A stretch of 64,000 nt of DNA from Athripsodes cinereus. Lineage: Eukaryota; Arthropoda; Insecta; Trichoptera; Leptoceridae. The stretch is from the NCBI GenBank assembly GCA_947579605.1, contig OX388314.1, positions 14,753,982 through 14,817,981 on the forward strand, in the 5' to 3' direction. Positions within the stretch are counted from its first letter, which is position 1. The number at the start of each line of letters is the position of its first letter. The translations under genes were made by a program, and so were the position numbers. Shown one piece after another: positions 44,518 to 57,580 of this stretch. The notes below the pieces were generated by a model. It saw nothing but the letters and a program-made list of their open reading frames with translations, had not been told where the DNA came from and ran no database searches.

Positions 44518-47500
44518 TAATGTATGAGATTGACAATAACAAGACAAATACACAAACAACACTATTTGAGCTGGTAGGTATTGTTTACTTGGAATTAAAC
44601 AAAAACCTACAAAGACACAACTTTATATGAATAAGAATAAAAAAGAAATCAATAACACGATAATAAGACAGACCTTTCACGGCGCGCGGTAGAACCAAGA
44701 CTAATGTGCTATGCTCGAGGATTTCAGCACAGCGATTGTGTGTAGGTATAGATGAAGCGGCAACAATGCGATAGATTGATTATGGATGACTCTATCTTAT
44801 AATCTGCAATAAACAAAACAAAAAAGCAAGAAATTGTAGATATATTGTTACTAAACTAAAATGGAAATGAACGATAAGTAAAAATTAATTCGTAGGGAAA
44901 CGCTCAACGTTATTCAGTACCAGAGTAAATTTTCATTAACCTCAAAAAACGAGTAAAAATTTAAACGTTTATTAGTTAAATGTATGTACCTGTTTTATTA
45001 TTTAACATGTGTTAATTCTCTCATATATGAATCCCATTTGTGTTAAAAATGAAAATAATTACAACTACATGTTATAAATTGTTGGCACAACAATAAGTTG
45101 CAACATTTTAAGTGTTTAAATTTACAAAAATCTGCGGAAAATACCTAATTTAATTCAATTAAAGCTCTACAGCGGCACCGGTATTTGAGTTATTTATGTT
45201 TGATATATAAATTGGGTATATCCATAAGAGACAAAGTATTAGAAAAATATGTATCTATAGTTACATTCGCTAAATGATAAAACAAGTTTTTATTCTATTT
45301 CATTTTCTTCTCATGTCATGTCAAATTCCCCCACTTTTTTAAAAATGATATGGTTTTTCAAATAAATGCGGCAAAAGTAAATCTCAAACAATACTCAAAT
45401 TGAGCGATATGACTGTGTCGTGAAGATGGAGTAGGATTGCAGCAGGAGGATTCATGTCATGGATCTCTCGATAGAAATTCATAGACTCTATCATCAGGTT
45501 ACCGATTACACCAATTTTAGCGATAACTTGAGTGAATACTTCGGCCTCTTTTTGTTGTGATGTTTACCTAATAAATCCGATAGAGATCTCGACAACAAAA
45601 ATATGAAAGTTTACATACTGATCAATATGTATTTCTGGTAGGTACTTGTGCATAATATTATTATGCACCTTTTCTCATTGTCTTAGTTAGTAGGTATTTT
45701 CTCAAGAAATCCCATTGTTTTACTTTCAGAATCACTCCAAACTAAATTTTTCAACACATATTTTGAACATCCACTCTCTCTAGTTTCTTCTGGGGTATTA
45801 TATACAGGTCTTTTCCTCTATTTTCTATAGCTTTCAATCTTCTAAGTAGTGGCTTAAAATTAATGTATTTTGTGAATGACAGTTTTTTCTTCATGTGAAA
45901 CAATCCAGAACGAGAAAGTAGCGAAGATTCGCATATAAATCGCAATAAGATGTCTGTTGTGTTTTTTTAGTCTTAATTAACTATATTAACTTGTAAGATT
46001 ATTACAATAACTTGGCTGGTGCCGGCGAGGAACATGTGTTATACATTTTGGAAATTCAGTACCTGCGTACGGAGTGATTAATTTTCATTGCTATATTGTT
46101 GCATTGTGTAAGATCTTCTATAATACATTTATCGTATTTATGATATATTTTCTCTTTATTACTTAGTAAGCAGCAATATCATACATTTCTGGAGTTTAAA
46201 AATAATGAGCTGGAGAATGGTTGACATATTAATACAATAATTCAGACACGAATCAAATAAATTTAGACATGTTCGGTAGTTTAAACAGTAGAGTTTCAAA
46301 CTCAATCGAGAAATTTCTGGTTCGAAAATAGCTATCGACATACTTCATAGTTACGTCACAAATAGGTATAAATATAGGTAGGTATAGCTGTCAGTGTGTT
46401 TGGTGTGCATGTGTGTTCATAATAAACCCAAATTCACTTTGCAAAAGACCTATCTATGTAAATATATAAATTATAATATAAAGAATGATAATTTGAACAT
46501 AAATACTATTTACAAACTAAACATCCTGTAACCTGCAAAGGAATGAAAATATATAGATTGAGAAACATACATAATATATGCATGTAATGTAGTGTAGTTT
46601 ATTTTGGTCAAATAGCTCTTGTTTTTGAAGAGGTTGTTCAATATGTGGATGTGGATCCATCGCCTCGCGTTCTGAATATAAATGCCCGAGTTACAGACAT
46701 GTGAAAACCCTTTAAGATATAAGATATATCACTCAAAAATTAAGAGGACGGGATTTTAATTATGAATGCTGAAATCCAGTATTAAATGTAATAGGCAAAA
46801 CATTTTATGAGAATTACAAAATATAGGGATGGATGTTTAAAAAGTATGATTTTGTATAGATTAAAGGTACCCAAATATATGCACAAAAATGTATCAGGTG
46901 CCTTGACGTTGCATAGGTGTGGACAGATTTTTTTTTTTAAATCTATACGTACTTATTATGCAGAGTTAGCCTAGAAAGAAAATGAGTTTATTTTATTTAG
47001 ATCATTATCAAATCTGAGTTACATTTTTAGCTTCTGAAATCTCCTCGTAAAATAATTTCAATTTGTGTTTCGTTTTAAAATGTGAATGATTGTATTTATT
47101 AATACATCTTGATTATTTAATCTGCTTTTGAACTAAGATATATCAGAAAAACGTATTCTATAAAAGATCTAAAAAATAAAAAAAAAATATTAAAAAACTG
47201 AGCTACTCATTAAGAGTGGTTTTAAGTTGCTCGTAAATTGAATTTCGACTGTATTTATGGATATCCTAGGTACCGAACAGGCCAATAAAACTGTCTTGTT
47301 ACGGATCAAAGTAAAACATTGATGTACCTATAGGTACCTAAATATTGTATTATGTACCGAGATACCTACACTGCACTTATGGATGTACGCAGTGAGCTCG
47401 AGGCTCGAGACCTAATATCGTTCGCAAAGTTTTTGAAGTACCAAGTGTCTGCAGACAGACATGCCAATTTGTGAGAAATTCAGGAAAATAACATCGGTAA

Positions 47501-47773
47501 TCGATACCAAAGAACAATCGGATGTGGAAATCAATACACAGCAAGGATGGCCAAATTATTTTATCTTATAAATAAAAAAATTATATTAATGGGTTTAAAA
47601 TTAATGTAATTAAAGTGAATAAAACTTACGTTCCCGTCCGGGAATTTTGTTTGTAATATATCTACAAAATTAAATTCTTGCGATGGTCACAATTTATTTA
47701 AAATATGATTAATAAATATGAATTACGATTTTGACAAACCAAAAGAATCTTTTCTGATATATAAAAATATTTT
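44518..47773. other. Flank within duplication unit 2, non-coding
   Basis: Same content as 35256-38511. It holds the single substitution I found between units (47219). Confidence 0.6.
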
Positions 47774-47774
47774 T

Positions 47775-48344
47775 CGAATTTAAAGTAAATATGTAGGTCA
47801 AGTCATGATCCTATAAATCGTTTTATTAATACGAATATTTGGTCTAACGTTTGTAAGTTCGCCTTTGAGTGTTAGATAAAACTATTACATAGTAATCTTC
47901 ACAAGTCATAAATCACATCATTGAATTCTCGATTAATTTATAATAAAAATATAAGCTTACGGTATCATGTAAAGTGCTCGCCTTGTTGATTTATTTTGAT
48001 ACAATAATAAAAAACAGTAGGAACAAGAAACATAAATTTTGATAATATGTATCACATGTAATAATACAAGTAAGTAAATACATATTATTATAAAAAGCTT
48101 TAAACTCGGCTTCACTAAGAAATTAATCATCGAGTGATAAAATACAAAATGTACCTATATAAAGACAAAATATATCTGTGTCATTCACGAGATATTTAAC
48201 AAAAACTATGTGTGGTTAGTACTAAATTGTATGGCATCTCAAACTTTCAACATTGATTATCTCAAAACTATGAAAACTGCACTTACCACATCTGTGCGCT
48301 ATGCCATCGATATGTAATGGTTTAAGCCATGGAGCACCTGGCAA
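47775..48344. other. Non-coding stretch
   Basis: AT-rich, no supported feature. Confidence 0.5.
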
Positions 48345-48545
48345 AGGATTGGTCTCTCACTCTTGTCCGTAAGTTTTCGAGTGTCCTGTAAAAGGCAGGT
48401 GTTCGAAAAAATTAAGACATTTTATATCTCAAATTCAGCGATGAGGTTTCCCACCCATCCTGAATGACTTAATTTTTTGGTGGCACAAAGAAAACGGTTT
48501 GCATATTTATTACATGCAGCTGGCTACCCCACTTATGACCCAACA
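48345..48545 (+). mobile_element. REP-1 dispersed repeat copy
   Basis: The plus-strand copy is the longest seen outside the LTR element: GGTCTCTCACTCTTGTCCGT, GTGTCCTGTAAAAGGC, ATTAAGACATTT, CAGCGATGAGG and a TTTATTACATGCAGCTGGCT block. No frame is open. The repeat class is unknown. Confidence 0.62.
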
Positions 48546-49276
48546 GACTTTTATTAGGAAACAGGAAAGGTGTTCCGGTGTTTACGAATCGGCCTAAGCT
48601 GGTTCAAGTGCATTTGAACCGTGGTACTTTCATCAATCCCATTAATTCCGTAATATATTTTGTAAATAGCAGTCTGCTTGTGTTAAAATTAAATAAATAA
48701 ATAAAAAATCCAGAAATATACCCAAAGGTTTCTTTTTGTTTGGCTTGCAAAAGTAGCCATAAAAGTCTGATAAACAAACCTATGTGTGAACGGGCTCGAA
48801 AATATATGTCGGAAATTATCTACCAATTTAATTTCACCATAATATTATGTAGGCATCATCATTCTTGAGTATATTTTTTTCATTGAATGAACGCATAACG
48901 TATCGCCTTATTACGACAGTTTATGAGTTGCTTATTTTGATACAGGTAAACGATAATTTATAACCGTGCTGTAGTCAGAGAAAAAAACATGGTATAATAA
49001 TTTATTGGGTGACATGGATATGTCAAATATGTAATTTAATCGTGCGAAGAGTAACGCAGAGGATTATCATAGAGAAAGGAATGAAAAATGCAAATTTCTC
49101 GTTTTATTTTTATGTATGTTTTTATTAGATTAATTTAATTTAGTTGTAATTATTTTTATGAAATTTAATTATTTAAAAAATATGTCAGTGTTCCCAGAAT
49201 ATTTTTTCTCAGTGGTCTGTATTAGAAGACTGTATACTCAAAAGTTTAATCGTATATCCATATAGGTATAATTTGA
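48546..49276. other. Non-coding stretch
   Basis: AT-rich. An (AAAT)n tail at 48690-48707 may end an unidentified retroelement. Confidence 0.45.
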
Positions 49277-49427
49277 GTTCGTCGGTAGCCTGAAGGTAGA
49301 GTTTCGTTCTCGTGAACAAGGGGTCCGTGGTTCGATACCAGGTGTCGGCAAACCCCTTTCACGACACAAGCTTTTAGTAGCTTACTGTGAAAGGTGTAAG
49401 AGGTTGTAATTAAATTAAATTAAATCA
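49277..49427 (+). mobile_element. tRNA-derived SINE
   Basis: The head GTTCGTCGGTAGCC-GAAGGTAGAG is an A-box-like region, and GGTTCGATACC (49329-49339) matches the RNA polymerase III B-box. A body follows with CCCCTTTCAC and GTGAAAGG arms that can pair. It ends in a (TTAAA)n-type tail at 49408-49427. The acceptor ends do not pair, so it is not a tRNA gene. Confidence 0.82.
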
Positions 49428-49850
49428 TTTATAACAAAGCTCAGATATATCTATAAAAAAAACTGTATAGTAATGTTACACCACCGTTGTTTTCTCTAAT
49501 AAAAAATACGGCAGTTATTTGTGCAATACTCTTCTCTTTCTTTTAGCCTTATCCAAATATCTGTTCATGCAGGAAATTTCTCTTGCAATCTGGACACCCA
49601 GCTGCCCTTCCATCCTGTCGTCATTCTGATACGGTCTCGTAGTATTTTTCCAGCAATGCGTCACAAAGTTTGGATCTCTGTGACGCGTAGCATACTTTTA
49701 GTTTGGGTTGTGTCTGCCCTTGTGCGGTGCAATTACTCAGATTAAATTATACTGCTTTTTTCTAAAGCATCATGTTAGATGTCAAGTGAAAAAGAAACAC
49801 ATTTAATTTTCTTTTGTCTGAGTTTTCAATCTATGAAGTGCTTCGGTACA
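49428..49850. other. Non-coding stretch
   Basis: A 74-codon frame at 49521 shows no recognisable domain. Nothing else is seen. Confidence 0.45.
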
Positions 49851-50028
49851 ATACTTTTTTTTTTTAAAGATATATCTGGGTTTGTTATAAACCCAAATAC
49901 AACCTTATACACCTTTCACACTAAGCTAAAAGCTTGTGCCGTGAAAGGGGAGTTTGCCGGCACCTGGGATCGAACCACGGACTCCTTTTCTGAAGGCCGA
50001 GACTCTACCTCCGGGCTACCGACGAACT
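49851..50028 (-). mobile_element. tRNA-derived SINE, longer form
   Basis: Minus strand: same head as 49277 (CGTCGGTAGCCCGGAGGTAG, B-box GGTTCGATCCC), the same CCCTTTCAC/GTGAAAGG body, then a GGTTGTATTTGGGTTTATAA block and AACAAACCCAGATATATC before an A-rich tail. The extra 3' block distinguishes it from the 49277 copy. The 112-codon plus-strand frame over it (49779) is a shadow. Confidence 0.85.
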
Positions 50029-53000
50029 CCTTTATACTATACGTTTCTCTGAATGATTTTCACATTTATTTTTATTCTTGTCAAAGCTTTGCGACACCAA
50101 TGTCTGTTTCTCTCTAAGGTCTCCTAGATCATCAAGTTATTATAATATTATACCTACTACTGTACTATTTTGCCATAATCATATATTATTATTATGTCAT
50201 ATTCACTAAACACTTCATTAGTTGCAAATACAGTGTATCTAATACATTATTCATTAAATCATTTAAATGAGATTACCACCACTAGGTGTCTACTACTTCT
50301 ACTGCTTGTAAAACACAACAAAAAGTCTGTTACAATGATCTACATTAAGCAACTATTATATTAAAATATTACGGTTAATATAATATTATAATGTTCTATA
50401 GACTAGATGACTACTGTTAACTCATATAGTACACGGCGCATTAGGCTACCGGGATTTATCATGTTTTTATAATACATTCTTGGTCGATGTAATGATAATA
50501 TTTATTACAAAAAATATCTTGAACTCAACGCTTTTTGTTTCTATGGTAGATGAACAACAATGATTCTAGTTATATATTTAGACTATCTAGTGATTGTTCA
50601 TCTAAACATATTTCTTCGCTCATTAAATAAATGTTAGCGTTAGAGCACTAAGAGTATCGTGAAAAGAGGTCAACCTTGTTTGTTAATAGGCTCCTATTCC
50701 TTTTTGTTGACCAATAATAATGTTGACTGAGTATCATAAGCGACGAAATCACTCTTGAGAAGAATAGAATAGAATAGAGTATCATACGCGAAACTTCCAA
50801 ATTACAAATGTATATCAACGGAAATTGTAAGAAAAGTTAGGTAGGTATTTTACTTAATATGAGAATTCCCTATCACATTGGACGAGAACTACATAAATTT
50901 TATAGATAAATACCTACTGTTCTAAAACTTTAATATATCACAATATCTATGTATACCTACACTTATATGTTATTGTTATTTTTCTTGTATACAATAATGT
51001 GCTCTTATTATTATGTATTAATATGAGTGGTGTCTACCTACTTACACGATTTGTATTATAGAAGAAATATAAAACCGTAGAGATTGTAAGTCAGAAATCG
51101 ATACATCGACGACGGGAACTAGACTATTGTTATTTATATGTGTACTTTAGGCCATTTTCTGTGAACTGAATGTTTTGTTTCATGCGAGTAAAACGAATAG
51201 GACGGTCTGTTTGCCTATGATCTGACTATGTTCATGCCATCGGATTGCTGGTTAACACACTTGAGGAAGATTCCATGACGATATAGAGAGAGGTAGATAT
51301 ACATGTTGAAAGATAACCGCAAAGGTCAATGCAATATGATCATTCAAATCATTTGCAAAGGAGGATTGTCTGTTTATATGTAAGTGAGTAAAGTTTCATA
51401 AATTTGAAGTTTGAAGTGGTAGAGAGGTAAGCAAATAAATTTACATTTAAGAAATATGTGTCATTTATCAGTGACTAATATTTAAATTATGGGATAGCAA
51501 ATTACCTTTACAAAAAATAATGATTCTTAATTTTATAATATCGATGGTTTGTTATCCATCACTTTTATATAATGTAACACCCAAAGGAAGAGCAATGCTA
51601 ATGGCCGGTAACTTACCACGGCTACCTGTAAAAACTTTGATTAATCTTCATCATAAATCTTCTTGCCTTTGACCGGACCAGTGGCAGTAGACTATAATGC
51701 AATATGAAACACTACATAATGTACATACTTTTATTATTGATATATCGCCAAATATTACAGGTACCAGTAGTTGCCATTGGTATCATAAAATAAAATAACG
51801 AATAAAGTAAGAACTTAACATAATATTAAACCAATATACACCTAAATAAAAGAAGAGGAGAAGAGGCGGAGGATAAAATTACTAAAAATGGGTAACTGGG
51901 AGCGAGATAGTAATGTTTCAGGTTACTTTTCATCCTGATCAGTAGAGGCAAATCATTCCACAGCTGAGATGTGAAAAAAGATCATTGATGGATGGATGAG
52001 TGGGAAAGTCAATTTTAATGTATTTGTATACTTATAATGAGTGGGAAAGTCAAAGTCAATGTATTAATTGTGTATTTATTTAAATACCTCAATCTTCTCA
52101 GTTTTCATGAACACAATAATTAGATCGGAGTCAGCAGTACCTAGTCAGTGAATTAATTGCATGTAATAAACATACATATTGTTCTCATCGCAGAATCGAG
52201 TATGTTAAATCCCTCATCGTGATATGACGTTTTACGAATACCCGATTTTATTTAAAGAAAACAAATACTGTTTGTATATATAATTTTCATGAATTTTAAA
52301 CAGTTTTTATGCTACGAAACGATATGTTCTTTATCAGTCTTTTTATTTCAAATTTTATTATCAAGTCTGAAAAAGAACCTTATGTTTGAAATACGCAATG
52401 CTAATATTTTAAACAAAGAACTCACATTCCTCTTTAAAAAATCTCCAAGTTGTCAACTATCTTGCATGTTATGAACAATCTTGAACTTATATCAAAAGTA
52501 GAAATATACGAACTGTAAAGCTATCTTGGAAGCTTTAAAATAGAATAATCAAAAGAGAATAATTGCAATTAAATATCTACTTCGCATCATCTGTTAAGTA
52601 GAAAATAATTTCAACATTTTATATTTCTGGAACCGATAAGACACTCTGATAATAAAAGCTTTAAAATAAATTATAAGTTTTGCTTTGAAGAAACGAGATG
52701 TATAACAATGTTAATCCTCTTATTGAACTGATACAATATATTAAAATAAGTATACCTATTTTGAAATAAGTATACCTATTTTAAAATAGGTGTAAATTAA
52801 TACCTACCTATTTCTCAGTGATGTTATGAAAAACAGATCACTAGTCTGAATCATTATACAGGTTTCTTATTTTTATGTTGGATATTGGTAGTAGCAATCT
52901 CTTTAGTTATGGTTCTTTTGAGAAACATAAATTATACTGATCTCTGTCAAGTCGAGAAATTATTGCGGCTTTTGGGTGATTTGTCTATGCTCTTATTATT

Positions 53001-55226
53001 TTTTTAATAACATGAAAGATCTGCGTAGGTTTGGTAAATGGATCAAAGTAATAATTTAGAGATGGTGCCATATGGTGCTGATGTACTACTTTATAGACAC
53101 AATACCTACATTATATCAAATTATGAGCTCACTCAAGTAAAAAAGATCTTACAATTTACAAGTTCGTTTTATTAAGCTTTGGTTAAGATTTATTTCTTTT
53201 TATGAATAGTATTTTTAAGATTTATGTAACTTAATTTAAAATGTATCAAGTGTAATACTACACATATTTTTAGCTCTAATAAAAATATTAAAATACTACG
53301 GTAAATATATTTTTCACATATTATCACGTCTAGAAAATTTGATTAATGTTTTTACTAAATGTATCTATGTTCGATAGTAAAATACTTATTTTTTGTCTTT
53401 CTTAGGCTTTGTCTTAAAAAGGTTTCGGGTGTTAGGTGGTATGAGCAAGTCACAAATGAAACTGTACGCAGGCGCAGTTTTTTTAAAAATGGACGTGGAT
53501 GTTGATCCTAAATAATGTAAAGCGCCCTTGAAGTGATATTATCACAGTACGGCCCTACGATACGATACAATAAGCGCAACCCAATCCAATTCTAGCATTT
53601 TAAAAATGTTATTAGATCATCTAATCTGAGATTTAACAAACATCCTCTGTCTTTTGTTGGTTGCTAAACAAAAATTGGAAGGAGCTAACAATATTATCTG
53701 CGGCTACTGCGTATGTTGTGTACAAGACCAAAATGCTTAGTAATCTATAGTTCTTAGAGAGGCTATGTTCAAGATCATATCGACTATTAGAAGTAAGAAG
53801 TAAGTAAGTATGTATAAATGTGACATATACTATTGAAAAAAATATCTGATAGTCATCCATTAACCTCTGTATAATTATTAATAAAAAATGCAATAAGAAC
53901 AACAAAAGTTGAGATTAATTTTATATACGTACTTATAAATCAAATAATTTTGTGATTTGATACTATGTTTGCTGTTATAATAATAATAACAATAAATATC
54001 TTCTATTTTCACACCTGATATCGTAAAAATAAACACGAGTGCTGGCATTTCAAACACAATAAGAATATTACCTTTTAACACAAAGCTTCCATACAGTAAT
54101 TTGTTACTTCTACTACTACATATCATTAGAATATAGACTAGTGCTGATGTTACAGATTACAATACAATGGTGAAGAAGTTACACACTATGTATTTAAGTT
54201 TATTATTAAAGTATGTAGTTAGTCTAGTTATTATGGTGGTAGTAGCTTATGGTCCATTAGTGGATTATAATTAATGAATGCAAAGTACAAAAAGTAGAAT
54301 ACCTACTTCGTAACATGAGTGTTATGTGGGATTAAAAGATGAATGTAAGTATTATATTTACTTGTACATACTAGGTACTACACGTTTTCATTCAGAGTCG
54401 GAGTAACGAGATTTTAAGAGAAAGCCTTTTCTTTTCAAAAGTGATTTGGTTAATTGTATGAGACACTGTACATAACATGTGGAAGAATTTTGATAAGCTT
54501 CTTTAGTGGTTCGTTAAATATATGCCCATCCTACAAAATATATGATGTAAAGGATTTTTGTATATCAACTTGTAGTTCCTTCCCGTACTCTAATTTTTCA
54601 TTTTGTAGTATTCATTACATAAAAAATATGACATATATAGTGTTCTACTTAGGGCTGAGAATATAATAATCATCATTAAGTTTAGTATTAACTGTTCACA
54701 TTTAATATGAATTATAGGTACACATTGTCAACATATTATCACATATTATTTTGGTTAGCTGGAAGTTATTACCTCCAGGCGATAAGCTCACCAATTACTT
54801 AAGATTTTTTTAATCAATTAAGTGCTTTTACTATTATTGTAAAGCATCGAGCTTTTAAAAATGTATCCAGTTATCGTCATGCCTTTAAAACTCATTATTT
54901 TAATACATTTAAACCAATATATTTTATCAACGTGTATTACTTATTTAAATATATAAATCTGAGCTGTAAATATACCTAAGTTCATTCCAAACACTCCATA
55001 TTAAACAATATGCTTGTGTTGTAAAGTTGAAGTAGATTGGTAACGGGTTGAATTGAACCGATGTACCAAAGTTCAAGACACTACAAACAGGCGACTGACT
55101 ACGTCAATATCAGTTCTCAAACTTTTGTAAAACTTCGTAATAGGTTTCATTCCAAATTATTATTATTTATTAGTAGACAACCATCTTTTACATAACAATT
55201 TTTTTAATATATAATTAATTGTATTT
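50029..55226. other. Long non-coding stretch
   Basis: About 5.2 kb with no supported gene. Minor items: an AATAG run at 50764-50778; a duplicated GAGTGGGAAAGTCAA at 51999 and 52039; a 20-bp unit AAATAAGTATACCTATTTT twice at 52744 and 52764; an (AAT)n tract near 53977-53990. Frames of 60-90 codons lack domains. Confidence 0.5.
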
Positions 55227-55279
55227 GGGTTTATAACAAAACCCAGATATATCTTTTTTTAAAAAAAAAAAAAAAAAAA
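55227..55279 (+). mobile_element. SINE 3' tail fragment
   Basis: ATTGTATTTGGGTTTATAAC, then AAAACCCAGATATATC and a long T/A run, match the 3' end of the SINE at 49851 read in sense. The tRNA-like head is missing, so this is a 5'-truncated copy. Confidence 0.7.
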
Positions 55280-56551
55280 TTAATTTTTATGAACATCCTC
55301 ATTTGTTTTATTATAAAATTTGTTTCTTTACAGTTTGACAGTGTAAACGTGCGAAATAACAGGATGTGTAATTTGTTACATATTAAATTTAACGTTTGTG
55401 TATTGCAAAGAGATTTATTTTATAACACATACCTACTATTGTAATTAATTATTTACTGTCATATAATACATGTTTTCTATGAATATACACACAGAGAAAC
55501 TGGATATTTGTAATTGTAAAATAAAAATAATAAAATGTGTAACGAAGTTGTATATACTTTCATATTTCACAGGCAATGTTTGATTTAAGATAATTCAGTA
55601 TTCAAATTATGTAACTTAAAAAATAATGCTCAGTAACTATCACATGCCCCGTGCTTCTTTTTTATTTATTTATTTATTTATTTTGGTCAACGGAACACTA
55701 CAGACAATACATATATGTTTAGTACAATAATACAATAATCAACAACAAGTATACAATGCAATGTCCAGTTTATAAGTGTTCATATATTAATCTGTTAAAT
55801 CAAATCAAAGCCCAAGTGGTTGTCATACATAATTAAAAACAATAATAAAAAAGAAATTAAGAGTAAAAACACAAAATTAACAATCAAAACATCACTTAAA
55901 GTCATGAATGAAAGAGTGAAAAAGCAATTTCAAAGTAAAATCTACCTACCTTTACAAAATAAAGAACAACATACCTATAATTAATACAAAAATTGAGTGT
56001 CATGGGAAACAAGAAAATATGAAAAGGGATGGAAAACACTGATAACAAGAGAAGCAGAGAAAATCGAAGTCACGGATCGCTACACATAACCTGCAAAATT
56101 GACATTTTAAAAGTGTTTGTTGAATAACAGTAAAATTTGTCTAAGCTTGAGTAATAAAATAATTAAATAAAATTTAATGGATTGCAAAAGGCAAAACAGA
56201 AAACAGACGTGACGTGGGAAAAAGACAATTGTTTGTGCTGGAAAATATTAGAGAATGGACAGCAATCCAGAGTAGAGGAGTTGTTTCTGGTCGCAAAGAA
56301 TTAGGAGACCTACTAAAGATTAATTGTTTTTTTGGGGGGACCTAACATCACTCTAAAGGAAGAAGAAATTAAAAATTCATGTGTAATTTTTAATGTCTAT
56401 CCATTTTTCGTTACATTTATTGAGCAGTTAATAATATGTATGTATTGTCGCCGATTTTTGACATTTGGTTTCGTTTCTTATTTTGATTCTCAAGTTAATG
56501 CCCAGCATTTGTCTTTTTCATGGCATACTGTACACACAACTGTTTACATTT
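55280..56551. other. Non-coding stretch with a (TTTA)n tail
   Basis: TTTA repeats at 55660-55683, followed by TTTTGGTCAACGGAACACTA, look like the 3' end of a non-LTR element in minus orientation. No coding part is recognised. Confidence 0.45.
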
Positions 56552-56800
56552 GTTCGCAAGTTGATAAAACTGAAATGGCAATGGGCTGGTTATGTGGCGA
56601 GGAAAGAGGATGGCAGGTGGACTTCCAAAATTCTTGAATGGAGGCAGTAGGAGGACGAAAGAAGAGTGGGAAGATCACAAAAAAGATGGATTGACGATAC
56701 TCTCCAGATGACAGGAAAACAGAGGTATCGTGTTGCTCGAGATCGAAAAGTATGAAAAACTTGAAGAGGTCTATATCTAGCAGTGGAGAGAAGAAGTGAG
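56552..56800 (+). mobile_element. NLTR-5: RTE-like 3' end, decayed
   Basis: The plus strand reads LIKLKWQWAGYVARKEDGRW and TSKILEWRQ, a stop, then RWIDDTLQMTGK and finally a CTATATCTAGCAGTGGAGAG block. This is the same type of tail as NLTR-2 at 4201 (LKWSWAGHVARL, VVEWRP, RWSDDIKRIAGD, VQQWTEM). Stops and shifts are present, so it is dead. The 101- and 61-codon frames at 56332 and 56465 only partly overlap it. Confidence 0.78.
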
Positions 56801-57419
56801 TATATATTAGTATTTTTTCTCACTTGAATGTTTTTGAGTTCGTTATTATGAGTTTACCTGTAGGACGATGTGAAGCAGCAATATGGCTAACCGAATATTA
56901 ATGATGGGCTGCTGGAGTGTCAGATCAGAATGCCTCATTGGAGAGCAAGAGAGATTGCTCTACAATCATTACCGAATTAAGAAGATGATGAAACGAGTCG
57001 AAACAAATTAGACCCATTCAAAGAATTTCTTCTCCAGCTTCATATTTTGTTTGTACCTACAATATTGTAAGACAATTTTTCGATTAATATTCATCATTAG
57101 TTTAGTAATGAACTGTACAGTACAACATGTAGGTACTTTTTGTATGATCTAGAGCATTTTTTTTATTCATAAAGAAAACAGATTTTTTTGATATTTTAGT
57201 TTATTGTTTGTTACAGACCGACAGGTTTAACAATAAATATTTAGCAAGTAAGTATCAAAAAAGTTTCATATACTAGTCCTTTTTAATAATGCTTCACTAG
57301 CTCTGTTTGTATGTCTATGTTGTTTAAAGTTATATAATTGTATAGGTTTAATTTGAACTACGAAGAGTTGAATACATTACTATTTTGGTTGAAGTAAAAA
57401 TACTTTTATAAATATTTAG
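56801..57419. other. Non-coding stretch
   Basis: No supported feature. Confidence 0.5.
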
Positions 57420-57580
57420 TTATTGTTACTATGTACTACACTACATACATTTTAATAAAACACTACCGGTTTCAAAACTAAGATGCGTCATTGACGAGTG
57501 TCACACTAAAACTGAATCTTAGCGTTGAAATCGGTAGTATTTTATAAAAAAATATGTGGTGTAGTACTTAGTTACTATAA
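57420..57580. repeat. Imperfect inverted repeat, ~70-bp arms
   Basis: The left arm (57420-57490, with GTACTACACTACATA, ACACTACCGGTTTCAAAACT) pairs with the right arm (57510-57580) read in reverse complement (GTACTACACCACATA, ATACTACCGATTTCAACGCT). The loop of about 20 bases is GACGAGTGTCACAC-rich. It is possibly a hairpin MITE or the terminal part of a larger element. No clear target duplication. Confidence 0.75.

Larger units (their letters stand above)
38513..47774. repeat. Tandem duplication unit 2 (9,262 bp)
   Basis: Second, near-identical unit. It contains 2.0 kb of LTR interior (38513-40516), LTR copy C, the endonuclease half and flank, and ends at about 47773 where TTTTCG diverges from the junction's TTTAAT. 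It has no 3' LTR of its own. Confidence 0.95.

Noticed and set aside
29251..47774. Tandem gene duplication of a host gene
   Set aside because: The only sizeable frame in the unit is the NLTR-1 endonuclease half; no host exon is recognisable.
49277..49350. Possible tRNA gene
   Set aside because: B-box is good but the acceptor arms do not pair, and a SINE body and tail follow; other copies share the non-tRNA part.
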